Positions 33,619 to 42,177 of a stretch of 64,000 nucleotides of DNA are shown here, in pieces (within the stretch, counting starts at the first letter, position 1; each line of letters begins with the position of its first letter). The translations under genes were made by a program, and so were the position numbers. Under the pieces are notes generated by a model. The model had not been told where the DNA came from and did no database searches. It worked only from the letters and a program-made list of their open reading frames with translations. The DNA comes from Pseudoalteromonas luteoviolacea NCIMB 1944 (lineage in GTDB: Bacteria > Pseudomonadota > Gammaproteobacteria > Enterobacterales > Alteromonadaceae), in assembly GCF_001625565.1 (NCBI RefSeq), contig NZ_AUXS01000044.1, forward strand, positions 81,109-145,108, given 5' to 3'.

Positions 33619-34881
33619 AAATAGGACAGGCAATTTTTTTAAAAGTTAGAATCGAATTGCTGAAATGTATTCTAAGCCTAAGGTTTTTCTGAGCAACGTG
33701 ATTAAAATCCGCCTTATGGTAGAAATAAATTTAACTTAGGAATATTTTCATTTTATTAAACAAGGAAAGTTTAGGTTGATAAGCAAGGCTAAAAAAATTT
33801 TTTACTAACCAACCCCCTTATACCAATTCACATCATTTTTAGCGGCATGTATTCTTAACGTAGTTTGCGAACCTGCAAAGTTACCGTAGTAACTTCTAAA
33901 GCTTTGTACCCTATTCAGCCAAGTCGCTTTTTCAATCCTCAGTGAGACTAGAATACTAGGCATACTATTTGATATGTATCCCCTCTTTTTGGGATGAACA
34001 TGGCGACCCGTCCAGTCAACTAGTTCAAGGTAATCCAAAAGCGAGAAAGGTAAAGCGTTTTCATGCTCTCTTACGCCAAACGGTTTTAGTGATTTAGGTT
34101 GGTTTGGTGTCCTGTATTGTTGTTTTGATTCGATTTTTTTTGCGTTTGATTTGGTGTTTTTAAAGTGCTCGATGCGCTCTTGAATCGATGTAAAATCACT
34201 ATCCTCTAGATTATTTGCCATGTTGGCTCGGACTGGATTTAAATCTACGTAAGCCATACAACTTAGCAATGCCGTCTCATCTAGCAAGGCTTGTGATTTG
34301 TATCTTCCTTCCCAATATTTGCCAGTGCAGCTATCTTCCTTGTTTGCTTCTCTTGCAATGTACTCGTTGAGGTTTTTCATAAACCAGCTGATGTCATACA
34401 ACCTAGCTCGCCACTTTTCAACTAACTCAGATGCAAGTAGTTGCTCCGCCTCACTAAGGGTATCACCGTTTAGTTGCTTATCTATGATAAGACTCCCCTT
34501 GTACAACTTATACCACCTAGCTATCACCTCATTATCTGACCAACTAAATGCTTGCTGTCTATTCACTTTAACAACCAAATGATAGTGATTACTCATGATG
34601 GCATAAGCCGCAATATCAATGGCAAATACACTGCTTAGCAGTTTCATTCTCTCTACTAACCATGTTCGTCTATGGTCAAAGTTTTTACCTGTGTACTTAT
34701 CTTCTCCACACAAAAAAGCACGGCGTACACACCGTGCTATCAAGTGGTAATAAGACGTCGACGACAAATCTATCAGTGCTTTCCGTGCTCTTGTCATTCC
34801 TATTCAACTTAACTTTAACTGGATATTTAAACAGTAGTCAAGCAACGCTATTTATGCAAAGAATTTGTGCCTGTCCCATTT
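33619..34881 (-). mobile_element. RAYT-type element bounded by inverted repeats
   Basis: AAATAGGACAGGCA (33619-33632) and TGCCTGTCCCATTT (34868-34881) are inverted copies with one mismatch, enclosing a Y1 REP-type transposase gene. The element lies 4 bp after the inner attI copy and directly before a truncated attC, so its arrival may be linked to a deletion. The bases from 33633 to 33804 hold no gene. Confidence 0.7.
33805..34797 (-). CDS. REP-associated Y1 (HUH) transposase, TnpA-REP
   Basis: 330 residues. The HUH metal site is MSNHYHLVVKV (~68-78) and the single catalytic tyrosine is likely in SCMAYVDLNPVRANMA (~185). EYIAREANK and GKYWEGRYKSQ are typical of TnpA-REP proteins, which cut and join single-stranded DNA at REP-like hairpins. 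The frame is intact. It lies between two inverted GGACAGGCA repeats. Confidence 0.92.
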   Translation of the reverse strand: MTRARKALIDLSSTSYYHLIARCVRRAFLCGEDKYTGKNFDHRRTWLVERMKLLSSVFAIDIAAYAIMSNHYHLVVKVNRQQAFSWSDNEVIARWYKLYKGSLIIDKQLNGDTLSEAEQLLASELVEKWRARLYDISWFMKNLNEYIAREANKEDSCTGKYWEGRYKSQALLDETALLSCMAYVDLNPVRANMANNLEDSDFTSIQERIEHFKNTKSNAKKIESKQQYRTPNQPKSLKPFGVREHENALPFSLLDYLELVDWTGRHVHPKKRGYISNSMPSILVSLRIEKATWLNRVQSFRSYYGNFAGSQTTLRIHAAKNDVNWYKGVG

Positions 34882-34903
34882 GGTTTCTATTGGATTGTTA
34901 TGT
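34882..34903 (-). repeat. Truncated attC 6
   Basis: Only the inner end survives (TATTGGATTGTTATGT, core GTTATGT at 34897-34903); the rest of the site is missing where the RAYT element abuts. It should not recombine. Confidence 0.6.
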
Positions 34904-35239
34904 TTGCCCCGCTAGAAGCTCTTGAGCGACTAGGAGCCGGACTTGATTATGGCGACTTAGTCGATGCTTATATTCTTTAAGCTCAATTCGTTCAAGAGTA
35001 GGCGCTGCAGATTGGTCATAGCGTTCTAGCTCAACACTGATGATATAGGAGCCATTGATAAGAACAAGGTATATGTCTTCGGTTTGATCCGGGGTGTAGT
35101 GCAAAACGAAGGCGTTGACTGTGGGATGCCCGTTGGACTCTAGCGCTTGTTTGAGGCTTGAGTCCGACTGGAAGCTATCTCGTGAAGCAATTAACTCTTC
35201 ACGAAATTCTAATTCCATTTTGCTTCCGATTAGCTTCAT
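34898..35239 (-). CDS. Cassette gene: unknown 113-residue protein
   Basis: Starts MKLIGSKMELEFREELIASR and ends within the truncated attC. Strand pattern DIYLVLINGSYIISVELER suggests a small alpha/beta fold. There are no membrane or signal features, and the family is not recognised. Confidence 0.6.
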   Translation of the reverse strand: MKLIGSKMELEFREELIASRDSFQSDSSLKQALESNGHPTVNAFVLHYTPDQTEDIYLVLINGSYIISVELERYDQSAAPTLERIELKEYKHRLSRHNQVRLLVAQELLAGQT

Positions 35240-35255
35240 TGCTGGATCTCGTAAA

Positions 35256-35355
35256 ATATAACGCCCTGTTAATGGGCAAAATATAGTTGGCTAGAATAAG
35301 CGACGAAGGAGCAAAAGCCAACTGTATTTTGTCCTTTTTAAACAGCTTGTTAGGG
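35256..35355 (-). repeat. attC 7
   Basis: 100 bp from ATATAAC to GTTAGGG, core GGCTAGAATAAGCGACGAAG. Confidence 0.88.
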
Positions 35356-35357
35356 TA

Positions 35358-36179
35358 TTATTCCTCGGGATCAAAAGTGTAATCTTCGTAATACCTAAGA
35401 ATTTTATAAAGCTTGGGAACCCCATTTATTGTTTGTACCTCAAGGTCTACTACATACGCTAATTCGTGCCACTGTTTGTTAAAATTATTATGCCCATGAA
35501 GCATAGCTTCCTTAACTGCATTATTTTCAAATATTACTTTGGTTGGATTTTTTCTTATATCCTCAACAATAGCTTTATCACCAGTTTCAGAATTGGCATC
35601 AAACTTTGTTTGATACCAAACAAGTACTTTTTTAGAGTGAATATGATCGGCAGGCTCATCCATGTTGGCAATTCTTCGATTAATAAAATTCTGAGCAGCA
35701 TTAGCTTGTTCAGAGCTTACAATTAATTGATTTATTACAGTCGCATTGTCACTTGCAGAAATAACCAATTGAGAGCCAGAATCTTTTGCGACTGGTTCAA
35801 TTATGTTTTTCCATTGCTGTAGGTCTTTCTTAGTTAGATCCAGAGGAGGGTTTTTAGCCTTACCCAAAAACCAATCTATGATACTAGATGAAGTAGTAAC
35901 CCATTGATAAAGAGAACCACCTTGCCAAAGCAGAGGTACAAGAGGAGCTGCCTTTGTAACTAATTCAACGATTATTGAGCCTGAGCGAACTTCTTTTATT
36001 AGGAGTTCACTTGATATGTCATAATCATCTGATGATTCTCTCTCTACGAACCGTTGAAACTGAGAGCTAAGATCCAACAAAGAAACTGTAAGATCAGTTA
36101 AGTTTACTGGGCGTTCATTGTTTATTTTGATTTCTAATTTTTTATCAAAATCTATTTCGATAATATTCATCGGCTCCAT
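35358..36179 (-). CDS. Cassette gene: unknown 273-residue protein
   Basis: Starts at 36179 with AAGGAT upstream. A short amphipathic segment AAPLVPLLWQGGSLYQWV (~78-95) sits between an acidic N-terminal domain and a mixed C-terminal half with KVLVWYQTKFD and KLYKILRYYEDYTFD. No signal peptide. I do not recognise the family; a soluble alpha/beta effector or immunity-type protein is possible. Confidence 0.6.
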   Translation of the reverse strand: MEPMNIIEIDFDKKLEIKINNERPVNLTDLTVSLLDLSSQFQRFVERESSDDYDISSELLIKEVRSGSIIVELVTKAAPLVPLLWQGGSLYQWVTTSSSIIDWFLGKAKNPPLDLTKKDLQQWKNIIEPVAKDSGSQLVISASDNATVINQLIVSSEQANAAQNFINRRIANMDEPADHIHSKKVLVWYQTKFDANSETGDKAIVEDIRKNPTKVIFENNAVKEAMLHGHNNFNKQWHELAYVVDLEVQTINGVPKLYKILRYYEDYTFDPEE

Positions 36180-36193
36180 GCCTATCCTTAATA

Positions 36194-36312
36194 CCCTAAC
36201 GCCGCGCGCACCGGCGCAAAAGGCGTAGTTTGTTTTGTGTTAGAATAGAGCGCAGCGGAATAACACAAAACAAACGTAGCTTTTTGCGTCCTGTTGCCGC
36301 GCTTTGTTATGC
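36194..36312 (-). repeat. attC 8
   Basis: 119 bp from CCCTAAC to GTTATGC, with a longer and different hairpin (TTTGTTTTGTGTTA against TAACACAAAACAAA). This suggests a cassette gained from another integron. Confidence 0.85.
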
Positions 36313-36328
36313 GCAACCTCTTATTTTA

Positions 36329-37372
36329 TTAGTATGTTTTAGATGAGTTGCCAGCGCAAAGTCCCATGGAATAACTACCTTGTGCATATGTGCAGCCATC
36401 AAATTTAAAGCCCTTATTGTTTTTAAACGCTCGATAACTCTCGGTGACAGCTTGTCTTCTTTCAAAAGGAATATCGCCACCTATACATGCTAGTTGCAAC
36501 ACTAATCGAGGATTGTGTGATTTTTTTGATATCAGTCGTGCTTGTTTCCAAGGGCTGTCTTCCCGAGTAAGTTTTCTCGACTCTAAGAACGATGTTGTAT
36601 CAAGGTCTCCGGCCTCAGAGCACATAGCGAGCTCTTTAACTATTTCAGATTCACCGTAAAATGTTAAATCTGGGTTAGCCTTCTTACCTAGAAGGTAATA
36701 TTTATATGCTAAGCTAGGCTTCTTATCTAATTTAAAATCATCATCCACACTATAATAGTGTGTGTCGATTAACCACTTAACAGCTTTAGCACTTCCATTT
36801 TCTGCTGCGAAATATACTTTATCGTTTTTGCCGATAGCATACTTATTAGCCAGTAAAAAAACCGCATCCATGTCACCTTTGGATGCTTCTTCTTTAAGGA
36901 CTGGAATTATGTCATTTCTTTTTTTGTGGAATAGTAACGCAAGTCCATATAGAGCTCTTTTATCATTTTTTTCTGCAGCTCTTAGAAGAAGTTCTTCACC
37001 CAGACTATAGCCTAAAGAATTTTTTAGTTTTTCAGCTGACTTATAAATATCATCTCCAGCACTGATAAAATCAAGCATGGAAACTCTTTCCTTATATACC
37101 TTCTCTAGGCACGAGGTTGTTTTACATTTATTTCTTGTGTTTTTAAGCCAATCACGTTGCCCTTGCTTAAGCGAGGTTGAAGAAAGCTTATTTGCAGCTT
37201 TATAGGCGCTGCTTAAATCTCGGTCGAGCCTAGAGATATTGTCTTCTGAACAGATCATCTTCTCTGCGTGAGTTCGGGCTTTCCCGCAATCAAAGCTTGC
37301 AGAATTCACATTGAGACTGACCGCAACTAAAGAGATTGCACTTAGGTAACAAAGACTACATATTCCTTTCAT
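36329..37372 (-). CDS. Cassette gene: secreted LprI-domain protein
   Basis: 347 residues with a Sec signal peptide (cleavage after VNSA). The N-terminal ~25-100 is an LprI domain (PF07007), with FDCGKARTHAEKMICSEDN, LKQGQRDWLKNTRNKC and a cysteine set for two disulfides. A Sel1/TPR-like helical region (~115-260) and a C-terminal cysteine-containing tail follow. LprI proteins include periplasmic lysozyme inhibitors. A protective envelope role is plausible but not shown. Confidence 0.78.
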   Translation of the reverse strand: MKGICSLCYLSAISLVAVSLNVNSASFDCGKARTHAEKMICSEDNISRLDRDLSSAYKAANKLSSTSLKQGQRDWLKNTRNKCKTTSCLEKVYKERVSMLDFISAGDDIYKSAEKLKNSLGYSLGEELLLRAAEKNDKRALYGLALLFHKKRNDIIPVLKEEASKGDMDAVFLLANKYAIGKNDKVYFAAENGSAKAVKWLIDTHYYSVDDDFKLDKKPSLAYKYYLLGKKANPDLTFYGESEIVKELAMCSEAGDLDTTSFLESRKLTREDSPWKQARLISKKSHNPRLVLQLACIGGDIPFERRQAVTESYRAFKNNKGFKFDGCTYAQGSYSMGLCAGNSSKTY

Positions 37373-37415
37373 GGGAAATCCTAAAATTTATTTTCATGGC
37401 ATGATCTACCAAACT

Positions 37416-37487
37416 GCATAACGCCCGCATTTGCGGCTGGTTTGGAGCGCAGCGGAAAACCAGTCCGACAACATGCGCTTGTTATGT
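37416..37487 (-). repeat. attC 9
   Basis: 72 bp from GCATAAC to GTTATGT, a short type with GGCTGGTTTggagcgcagcgg AAAACCAG pairing. It is the site nearest attI. Confidence 0.85.
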
Positions 37488-37565
37488 ATAAACACCCAGC
37501 CATAACTGACTGGGCGAACTCAAAGACTCCAAGCAAGCTGAGTTAAGGCTTACTTTTATTGATTT

Positions 37566-37679
37566 TTACATCATGCTAATGACTGTAATTACAATTCCTA
37601 CAAGAGTTATAAAAATTGATATTGCAGTCAGAACAATATTCAAATCATACGTCTTTCTCTTCTTTCTATCGTTAGCCAT
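37566..37679 (-). CDS. Cassette gene: 37-residue single-helix membrane peptide
   Basis: A short frame with GGAGAT seven bases upstream of its ATG at 37679. It has a basic N-terminus (MANDRKKRKTYD) followed by one hydrophobic helix rich in Ile and Val (IVLTAISIFITLVGIVITVI, ~15-34). It lies in the first cassette after attI in the normal orientation. Such peptides are often toxins or membrane regulators; no family is recognised. Confidence 0.55.
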   Translation of the reverse strand: MANDRKKRKTYDLNIVLTAISIFITLVGIVITVISMM

Positions 37680-37703
37680 ATTTATCTCCATAAGGAGAGG
37701 CAT

Positions 37704-37826
37704 ATGACAGAAAACAACTTATCGAAAACCAGCCACCAGTACACACGGCCAGAAGCTAGTTACTCTTTATCCGACAAGCCATCCTCCCGATGCCCCAATT
37801 GGGGCCGTGTGTTCCTCGATACATAA
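37704..37826 (+). CDS. Possible 40-residue peptide in reverse orientation
   Basis: Frame from the ATG at 37704 preceded by AAGGAGAGG, ending at the cassette/attI junction. It is divergent from the membrane peptide, with 24 bp between starts. The sequence is polar (MTENNLSKTSHQY...) and contains a CCCCAATTGGGG palindrome in its DNA. The strong ribosome-binding site is its main support. Confidence 0.35.
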   Translation: MTENNLSKTSHQYTRPEASYSLSDKPSSRCPNWGRVFLDT

Positions 37827-38000
37827 CATGTTTATAGCGAGCTAATCGCGCGTTTTTCTACAACAGCATAGCTCATTTTTCTGATTAGGTTGTTTTTAAC
37901 AAATTTGTTAACTAATTGCCAGTGTTATTAAAACTTAGGAGTTCTCGCCTTTATCTTAGGATAAAAACAAGCGATTTGGTCGTTTTCTTGACTATACGAG
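37824..38000. repeat. attI region beside the integrase (second copy of the 177-bp repeat)
   Basis: Lies between the first cassette (junction core ACATAAC) and the integrase leader. It is identical but for three bases to 33438-33614. It contains the palindrome TTAACAAATTTGTTAA and is expected to hold the attI site and the cassette promoter. Confidence 0.85.
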
Positions 38001-38014
38001 CGATGGAATTAACA

Positions 38015-38030
38015 CTGTATATACATACAG
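38015..38030 (+). promoter_or_regulatory. LexA (SOS) box of the integrase
   Basis: CTGTATATACATACAG matches CTG-N10-CAG with an AT-rich, near-palindromic centre, 22 bases before the integrase start. LexA control of intI is established for many integrons. Confidence 0.9.
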
Positions 38031-38051
38031 CACCAATTCAAGAGGATGAAA

Positions 38052-39022
38052 ATGAAAACTCGCTCTCCTTATTTAAACGATATCGCAGACTATATGCTCA
38101 CTCGTCAGTATTCATTAAGAACAATTAATGCTTATTTAAGTTGGATTGCAAATTTCATTCACTTTCACAATAAGCGTCATCCAAGTTCGATGGGGGATGC
38201 AGAAGTCGAAGCTTTTTTAGACCATATTGTATTAAAACGTAATATGTCACCTAGAACACAAAGTGCAGCTTTAAATGCGCTAGCTTTTTTATATAAACAT
38301 ATTGTCAAAAATGAGCTTTCGTTAAACTTGAATTTTGCACGAAGTAATCGACAACCAAAGCTGCCTGTAGTGATGACACCTGATGAAGTAAAGCAATTGA
38401 TGAGTCATCTTTCCAAGCGATATTACTTAATCACGGGGTTAATGTATGGCAGTGGTTTAAGAGTGATGGAAGCGACTCAGTTGCGAGTAAAAGACATTGA
38501 TTTTGATTATAAATGTATTCAGGTCTGGAATGGAAAAGGCAACAAGCATCGAATTGTAACACTTGCAACTGAGTTGATCCCATTACTTAGGAATCAAATT
38601 ATGCAAGTTGAAGAATATTTGAAATTAGATTTACAAAACGAAAAATACGCTGGAGTCTCAATGCTAATGCATTAGCTCGCAAATATCCGTCAGCAAAAAA
38701 ATCTCTCATGTGGCAATATTTGTTTCCCTCCTATAAATTAAGTGGTGACCCGAAAACAGGTGAGATACGTCGTCATCATTTTCACCCTACTTGTGTTAGA
38801 AAAGCTGTAAAAAAGGCGCTAAAACAAACTAATATAAATAAACTTATAACACCCCACACCTTTAGGCATTCATTTGCTACTCATTTACTACAAAGTGGTG
38901 CAGATATCAGAACCGTGCAAGCTCAACTTGGTCATTCCGATGTGAAGACAACGCAAATATATACTCATGTTTTACAGCAAGGCGCAAACGGTGTTATTAG
39001 CCCTTTGAGCAAAATTTTCTAG
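38052..39022 (+). pseudogene. intI: Integron integrase IntI, inactivated by a one-base frameshift
   Basis: Tyrosine recombinase read in two frames. The first (to ~38663) has the SAM-like N-terminal domain and the catalytic arginine motif GSGLRVMEATQLRVKDID. The second (from ~38664) continues with the IntI-specific insert NALARKYPSAKKSLMWQYLF and HTFRHSFATHLLQSG, GHSDVKTTQIYTHV (His, Arg, His, Tyr). Losing one base in a CCT proline codon near 38664 explains the shift and produces a TAG at 38673. Start at 38052 gives good spacing to AAGAGG; 38046 is possible. All catalytic residues are otherwise present, so the lesion may be recent. Confidence 0.9.
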
Positions 39023-39131
39023 CTTGTTTTAGGGCAGAAACTAGTTATGCTGATGGTCCGTTTCTGGCACAGAACCGACAGCCAAGTTGAGTCTAATTCA
39101 AATTAAACAAGCTCATTCACCTCAACACACA

Positions 39132-39157
39132 ATGGTGAGCCTTTTTCGACTCACCAT
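39132..39157 (-). terminator. Hairpin after the 56-residue protein gene
   Basis: ATGGTGAG/CTCACCAT, an 8-bp stem, lies 14 bp after the stop codon on the minus strand. There is no clean T-run, so this is tentative. The plus-strand region 39023-39131 after the integrase shows nothing else. Confidence 0.4.
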
Positions 39158-39170
39158 CACACAAATTAAA

Positions 39171-39341
39171 TTACAGTACGTCTTTACTGCACAGATCCAT
39201 ATTTGCTTGATCTTTTAGCTTCAAGCAATACATAGATGTCTCGTTCACTTCGATCCCATTGATCATAAAGCTTGAGAACCAACCAAAAACCAGTGCCAGT
39301 GCAACAAGTGCATATTTTTTATAGGGAGGGATTGTTGTCAT
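39171..39341 (-). CDS. Small membrane-anchored protein (56 residues)
   Basis: A short frame with AAGG upstream of its ATG at 39341. One N-terminal membrane helix (YALVALALVFGWFSSFMI, ~9-26) is followed by a short periplasmic tail with two cysteines (MYCLKLK and DLCSKD). Unknown family. Confidence 0.5.
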   Translation of the reverse strand: MTTIPPYKKYALVALALVFGWFSSFMINGIEVNETSMYCLKLKDQANMDLCSKDVL

Positions 39342-39471
39342 GTTAAATACCTTACTACTACCTTGTCAGCCATCTTTGCTGACCAATAAATCTCTAAATG
39401 AGATGTCTATCATCTGAACACAGATTATCTGTACGCAGATTATCTGTGTAGATAGATAAACATCCTTAAAA

Positions 39472-41703
39472 TTAACGATATACGCGTACGTTTCTTACTT
39501 GCCCTTTAAACGGGTATGTGTTCTTTGGCGTAGAACCTATGCTCAATGGCACATCATTTTGGTTTGGTAGCACAATGCTTTTGCTGCCCATAGACTGACC
39601 ATCAATGCTTAAAGATAAAGTATTACCATCTAGCTGCATTTCCAGTTTGTGCCACTTGCCATCAGCAAAGTTACCCGCATTGACCCCTTTGCCATTAACA
39701 CGCGCACTGATCACACCTTTTTTGTTGACCTGAATGTAATAAGCGTTTTGTGTACCGTAATTACCTTTAGATAACATGAAACCTGTTTTGGTCGTGCTGA
39801 AGTCTTGATATTTAAACTCCAGTTCAATTTTGCTGAATTGGTCAATATCACCAAGCTCAACACGCTGATCAACACCATTAAATGTGCCTTGGTATTCACT
39901 AAAAATCTTGCCGTCTTGGCCGTGACCAGACAGGTCACACACGCTACCTTGAAGTGACCATGCACCAATTAGGCCTTCACTGATTACTTTTTTCGCACAG
40001 CGACGTTGCTGCAACTGACTTGCATACAAGCTTTCAATATCTGTTTGCTGTTGCACATAGGCCTGTGGCATGTCAGCAAGACTTACGTCATACCTTTGCT
40101 GGCTTTCAAAACCATTAAATCCAGCACCTTTTAAGCCGATCACATAGGGCATAATTACCCGACCGTATTTGCTGTCATGGCGCATAAATGCCCATTTATC
40201 AATCGCTTCATTTTGTGCTGTATTGGTCACATTCCAAAATACTAAATGCTTGAGGTGGTTAGGCTGTGCGCCGACTGAACCGCCCATATACCCATAATTC
40301 CAGCCGCCTTTGCTGTTTTCTATCAAATTGCTGTACGGCATATTTGCATGCAAGTTATGAAATCGTTTTGATGAATGGGTAGAGCCTGAAATCACATTGC
40401 CAGCCGCTTTGTGTGAAAAACCAGCGGCATGCCAATGCTCAGCTTGATCATCAATATTTTGTGCTAGCACATGCGTTGAGGCATTGATATCTAAACTGAT
40501 GTGGCCCGGGTTACCGGTAAATGCGACGTCTTTTATGGTCATCGCAGCACTATTTACTACAGATACACCTTGGTTCAAGTCGATGAACTCAACGTTTCTT
40601 AACCATGCATTGGCGACTCTTGAGAAGCGGATAGCACTCCAGCCACCGTCATGTACGCCGCTTTTATGGTGTTTGAACGCTTCTTGCCAATTACCTTGAA
40701 TTGTTAGGTTTTCAACACCAATATTTTGTAATAGTGGCGCTTTTTTCAATCCCCAGTAGCCATCGCTGGTAACATCATGGTGGATCACCGCCGCAAACGT
40801 GACCACATCACCTTCTAAGGCTGTTATTTGATGATACTCTTGTGAGCGAAGACCTTTTTTGATCATGCCCCAGTTGCCGTCTAGCTTGTAGGGGGAGAGT
40901 GCTTTTGCAATTGTTTCAGGACGAGGATCGAATCGAGACAGCTGAATCCACTGGCCAACCTTAAGTAAAGATGCATCACGAACCTGCACAGAGCGTGTAG
41001 ACTGTCTCGGGTGACTAGAAATAACATCGGTAATAAAACGCTCACCACTGGGTGATGTCACAGCTTCACGTACACCTTTTACTTTAGGATCACGATTTGA
41101 ATAGTTGTAACCAATTTCGAGTAAGTATGGACTTGTCCACATTTTGTTTGGATATATCAAATCTAAATGCTGGTCCATTTTTAAAATACTTTGCTTGCTC
41201 TCACCACGTAATACCATATTTCCGCGAGATACTTTAATGGTTGCGCTTGCGCGACTTATTCGGCCATTAGCAGTATCGGACTTATCAATACCATCAACGT
41301 CGGACAGAGTGTTGAGGTCGTAAGTCCCATTGGGGAAATAAATGACGGCACCTATACCGCCTTGATCAATATGCTGCTCAGCGGCGGCAATTGCATCACG
41401 AACAGCTTGCTTATCTGAACGACCAGGCGCGATATCGGCACCAAAACCTGTGACGTCAAAAACACGGTAGCCCAGTTCATTCACTTGGGGAATTGACTGA
41501 TTCGAAAATTGATATCCAGCGTAAGAGAAATTAGCAATGATCTGATCATCTGCCACTTGACTGTGTGGATCTCTTAGATCTGACTGAGTTGATCTCGAGT
41601 CTAAATAGCTATGCCAGAAATCGTTTGCATAACTTTGAAATGGTAGCCAGCTTGTTGCAGCACATAGTGCTAACAATAGGGGCTTATTGGAAAAGTGTTT
41701 CAT
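39472..41703 (-). CDS. Secreted right-handed beta-helix protein (DUF4955, pectate-lyase-like) with C-terminal lectin-like domain
   Basis: 743 residues from the ATG at 41703. A signal peptide ending QSYAN leads to a pectate-lyase-3-type beta-helix opening (FDVTGFGADIAPGRSDKQAV, ~66-85), then a long helix of DUF4955 type with FRIS-like rungs and HWHAAGFSH. A laminin-G/concanavalin-like domain (~590-743) with GIWSLQG-type GAWSLQGSVCDLSGHGQDG follows and ends in RNVRVYR. It probably binds or cleaves an acidic or algal polysaccharide outside the cell; the activity is not established. Its leader carries a cyclic-di-GMP riboswitch. Confidence 0.8.
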   Translation of the reverse strand: MKHFSNKPLLLALCAATSWLPFQSYANDFWHSYLDSRSTQSDLRDPHSQVADDQIIANFSYAGYQFSNQSIPQVNELGYRVFDVTGFGADIAPGRSDKQAVRDAIAAAEQHIDQGGIGAVIYFPNGTYDLNTLSDVDGIDKSDTANGRISRASATIKVSRGNMVLRGESKQSILKMDQHLDLIYPNKMWTSPYLLEIGYNYSNRDPKVKGVREAVTSPSGERFITDVISSHPRQSTRSVQVRDASLLKVGQWIQLSRFDPRPETIAKALSPYKLDGNWGMIKKGLRSQEYHQITALEGDVVTFAAVIHHDVTSDGYWGLKKAPLLQNIGVENLTIQGNWQEAFKHHKSGVHDGGWSAIRFSRVANAWLRNVEFIDLNQGVSVVNSAAMTIKDVAFTGNPGHISLDINASTHVLAQNIDDQAEHWHAAGFSHKAAGNVISGSTHSSKRFHNLHANMPYSNLIENSKGGWNYGYMGGSVGAQPNHLKHLVFWNVTNTAQNEAIDKWAFMRHDSKYGRVIMPYVIGLKGAGFNGFESQQRYDVSLADMPQAYVQQQTDIESLYASQLQQRRCAKKVISEGLIGAWSLQGSVCDLSGHGQDGKIFSEYQGTFNGVDQRVELGDIDQFSKIELEFKYQDFSTTKTGFMLSKGNYGTQNAYYIQVNKKGVISARVNGKGVNAGNFADGKWHKLEMQLDGNTLSLSIDGQSMGSKSIVLPNQNDVPLSIGSTPKNTYPFKGQVRNVRVYR

Positions 41704-41790
41704 CTCTAACCTCAAATAACTACAGTGTGTAGTGGTATTGAGTAGATCTGGCAGTCACATCCCTAATGAATATTCATAGTATTCCTAACT

Positions 41791-41890
41791 ATGAAGCAAC
41801 CCCGCTATCATGTGCTCTGCTTATAGAAACAGTGCCTTTAGACCGGAAGCTTTGCGTCCTAGACTTTCATCTAGTTTGCCAGTAACTACA
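41791..41890 (-). promoter_or_regulatory. GEMM-I cyclic-di-GMP riboswitch
   Basis: Read on the minus strand, the leader has CTGGCAAACTAG, a hairpin closed by a GAAA-type loop, GGACGCAAAGC, then CCGGTCTAA and AGCGGGGTTGC. These are the conserved GEMM-I elements in the right order, including GGACGCAAAGC and the tetraloop/receptor pair. It lies about 90 nt upstream of the beta-helix gene start. The expression platform was not resolved. The rest of 41891-42177 shows nothing. Confidence 0.85.
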
Positions 41891-42177
41891 GTTTGTATAA
41901 AATTCAGGAGGAATTTATAGGAAGGTTCCAAATAGGTCAAATACAAATTAGAGCTAAAATCCTAATCTGTTGTTCAATCAGGAATTATAATTTATTAAAG
42001 TTTTACTACAGATAAAATATTCCCACTTAAAGGTACTGTTCTTCAACAATATACAACCCTATTTTCTTATACTAACCGACACACACAGGAAAAAAGGTGC
42101 AAAAAACCAGCTTATTCAGACAATTTATTGAGATAGAAAGGCTGATTTTTTATGAATTGCACTTGTGTTTATAGGCT

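Larger units (their letters stand above)
27679..39022 (-). mobile_element. Sedentary chromosomal integron with nine cassettes and a broken integrase
   Basis: Nine attC sites alternate with genes that all read on the minus strand, except for one small plus-strand frame next to attI and the transposases. The integrase reads outward on the plus strand from 38052, with attI at 37824-38000 between it and the array. Five or more attC sites share the core TTAGCGACGAAGGAGC, the homogeneity expected of a resident chromosomal integron. It has been altered by an IS1111-type insertion, a RAYT element, an attI duplication and an integrase frameshift. Confidence 0.9.
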
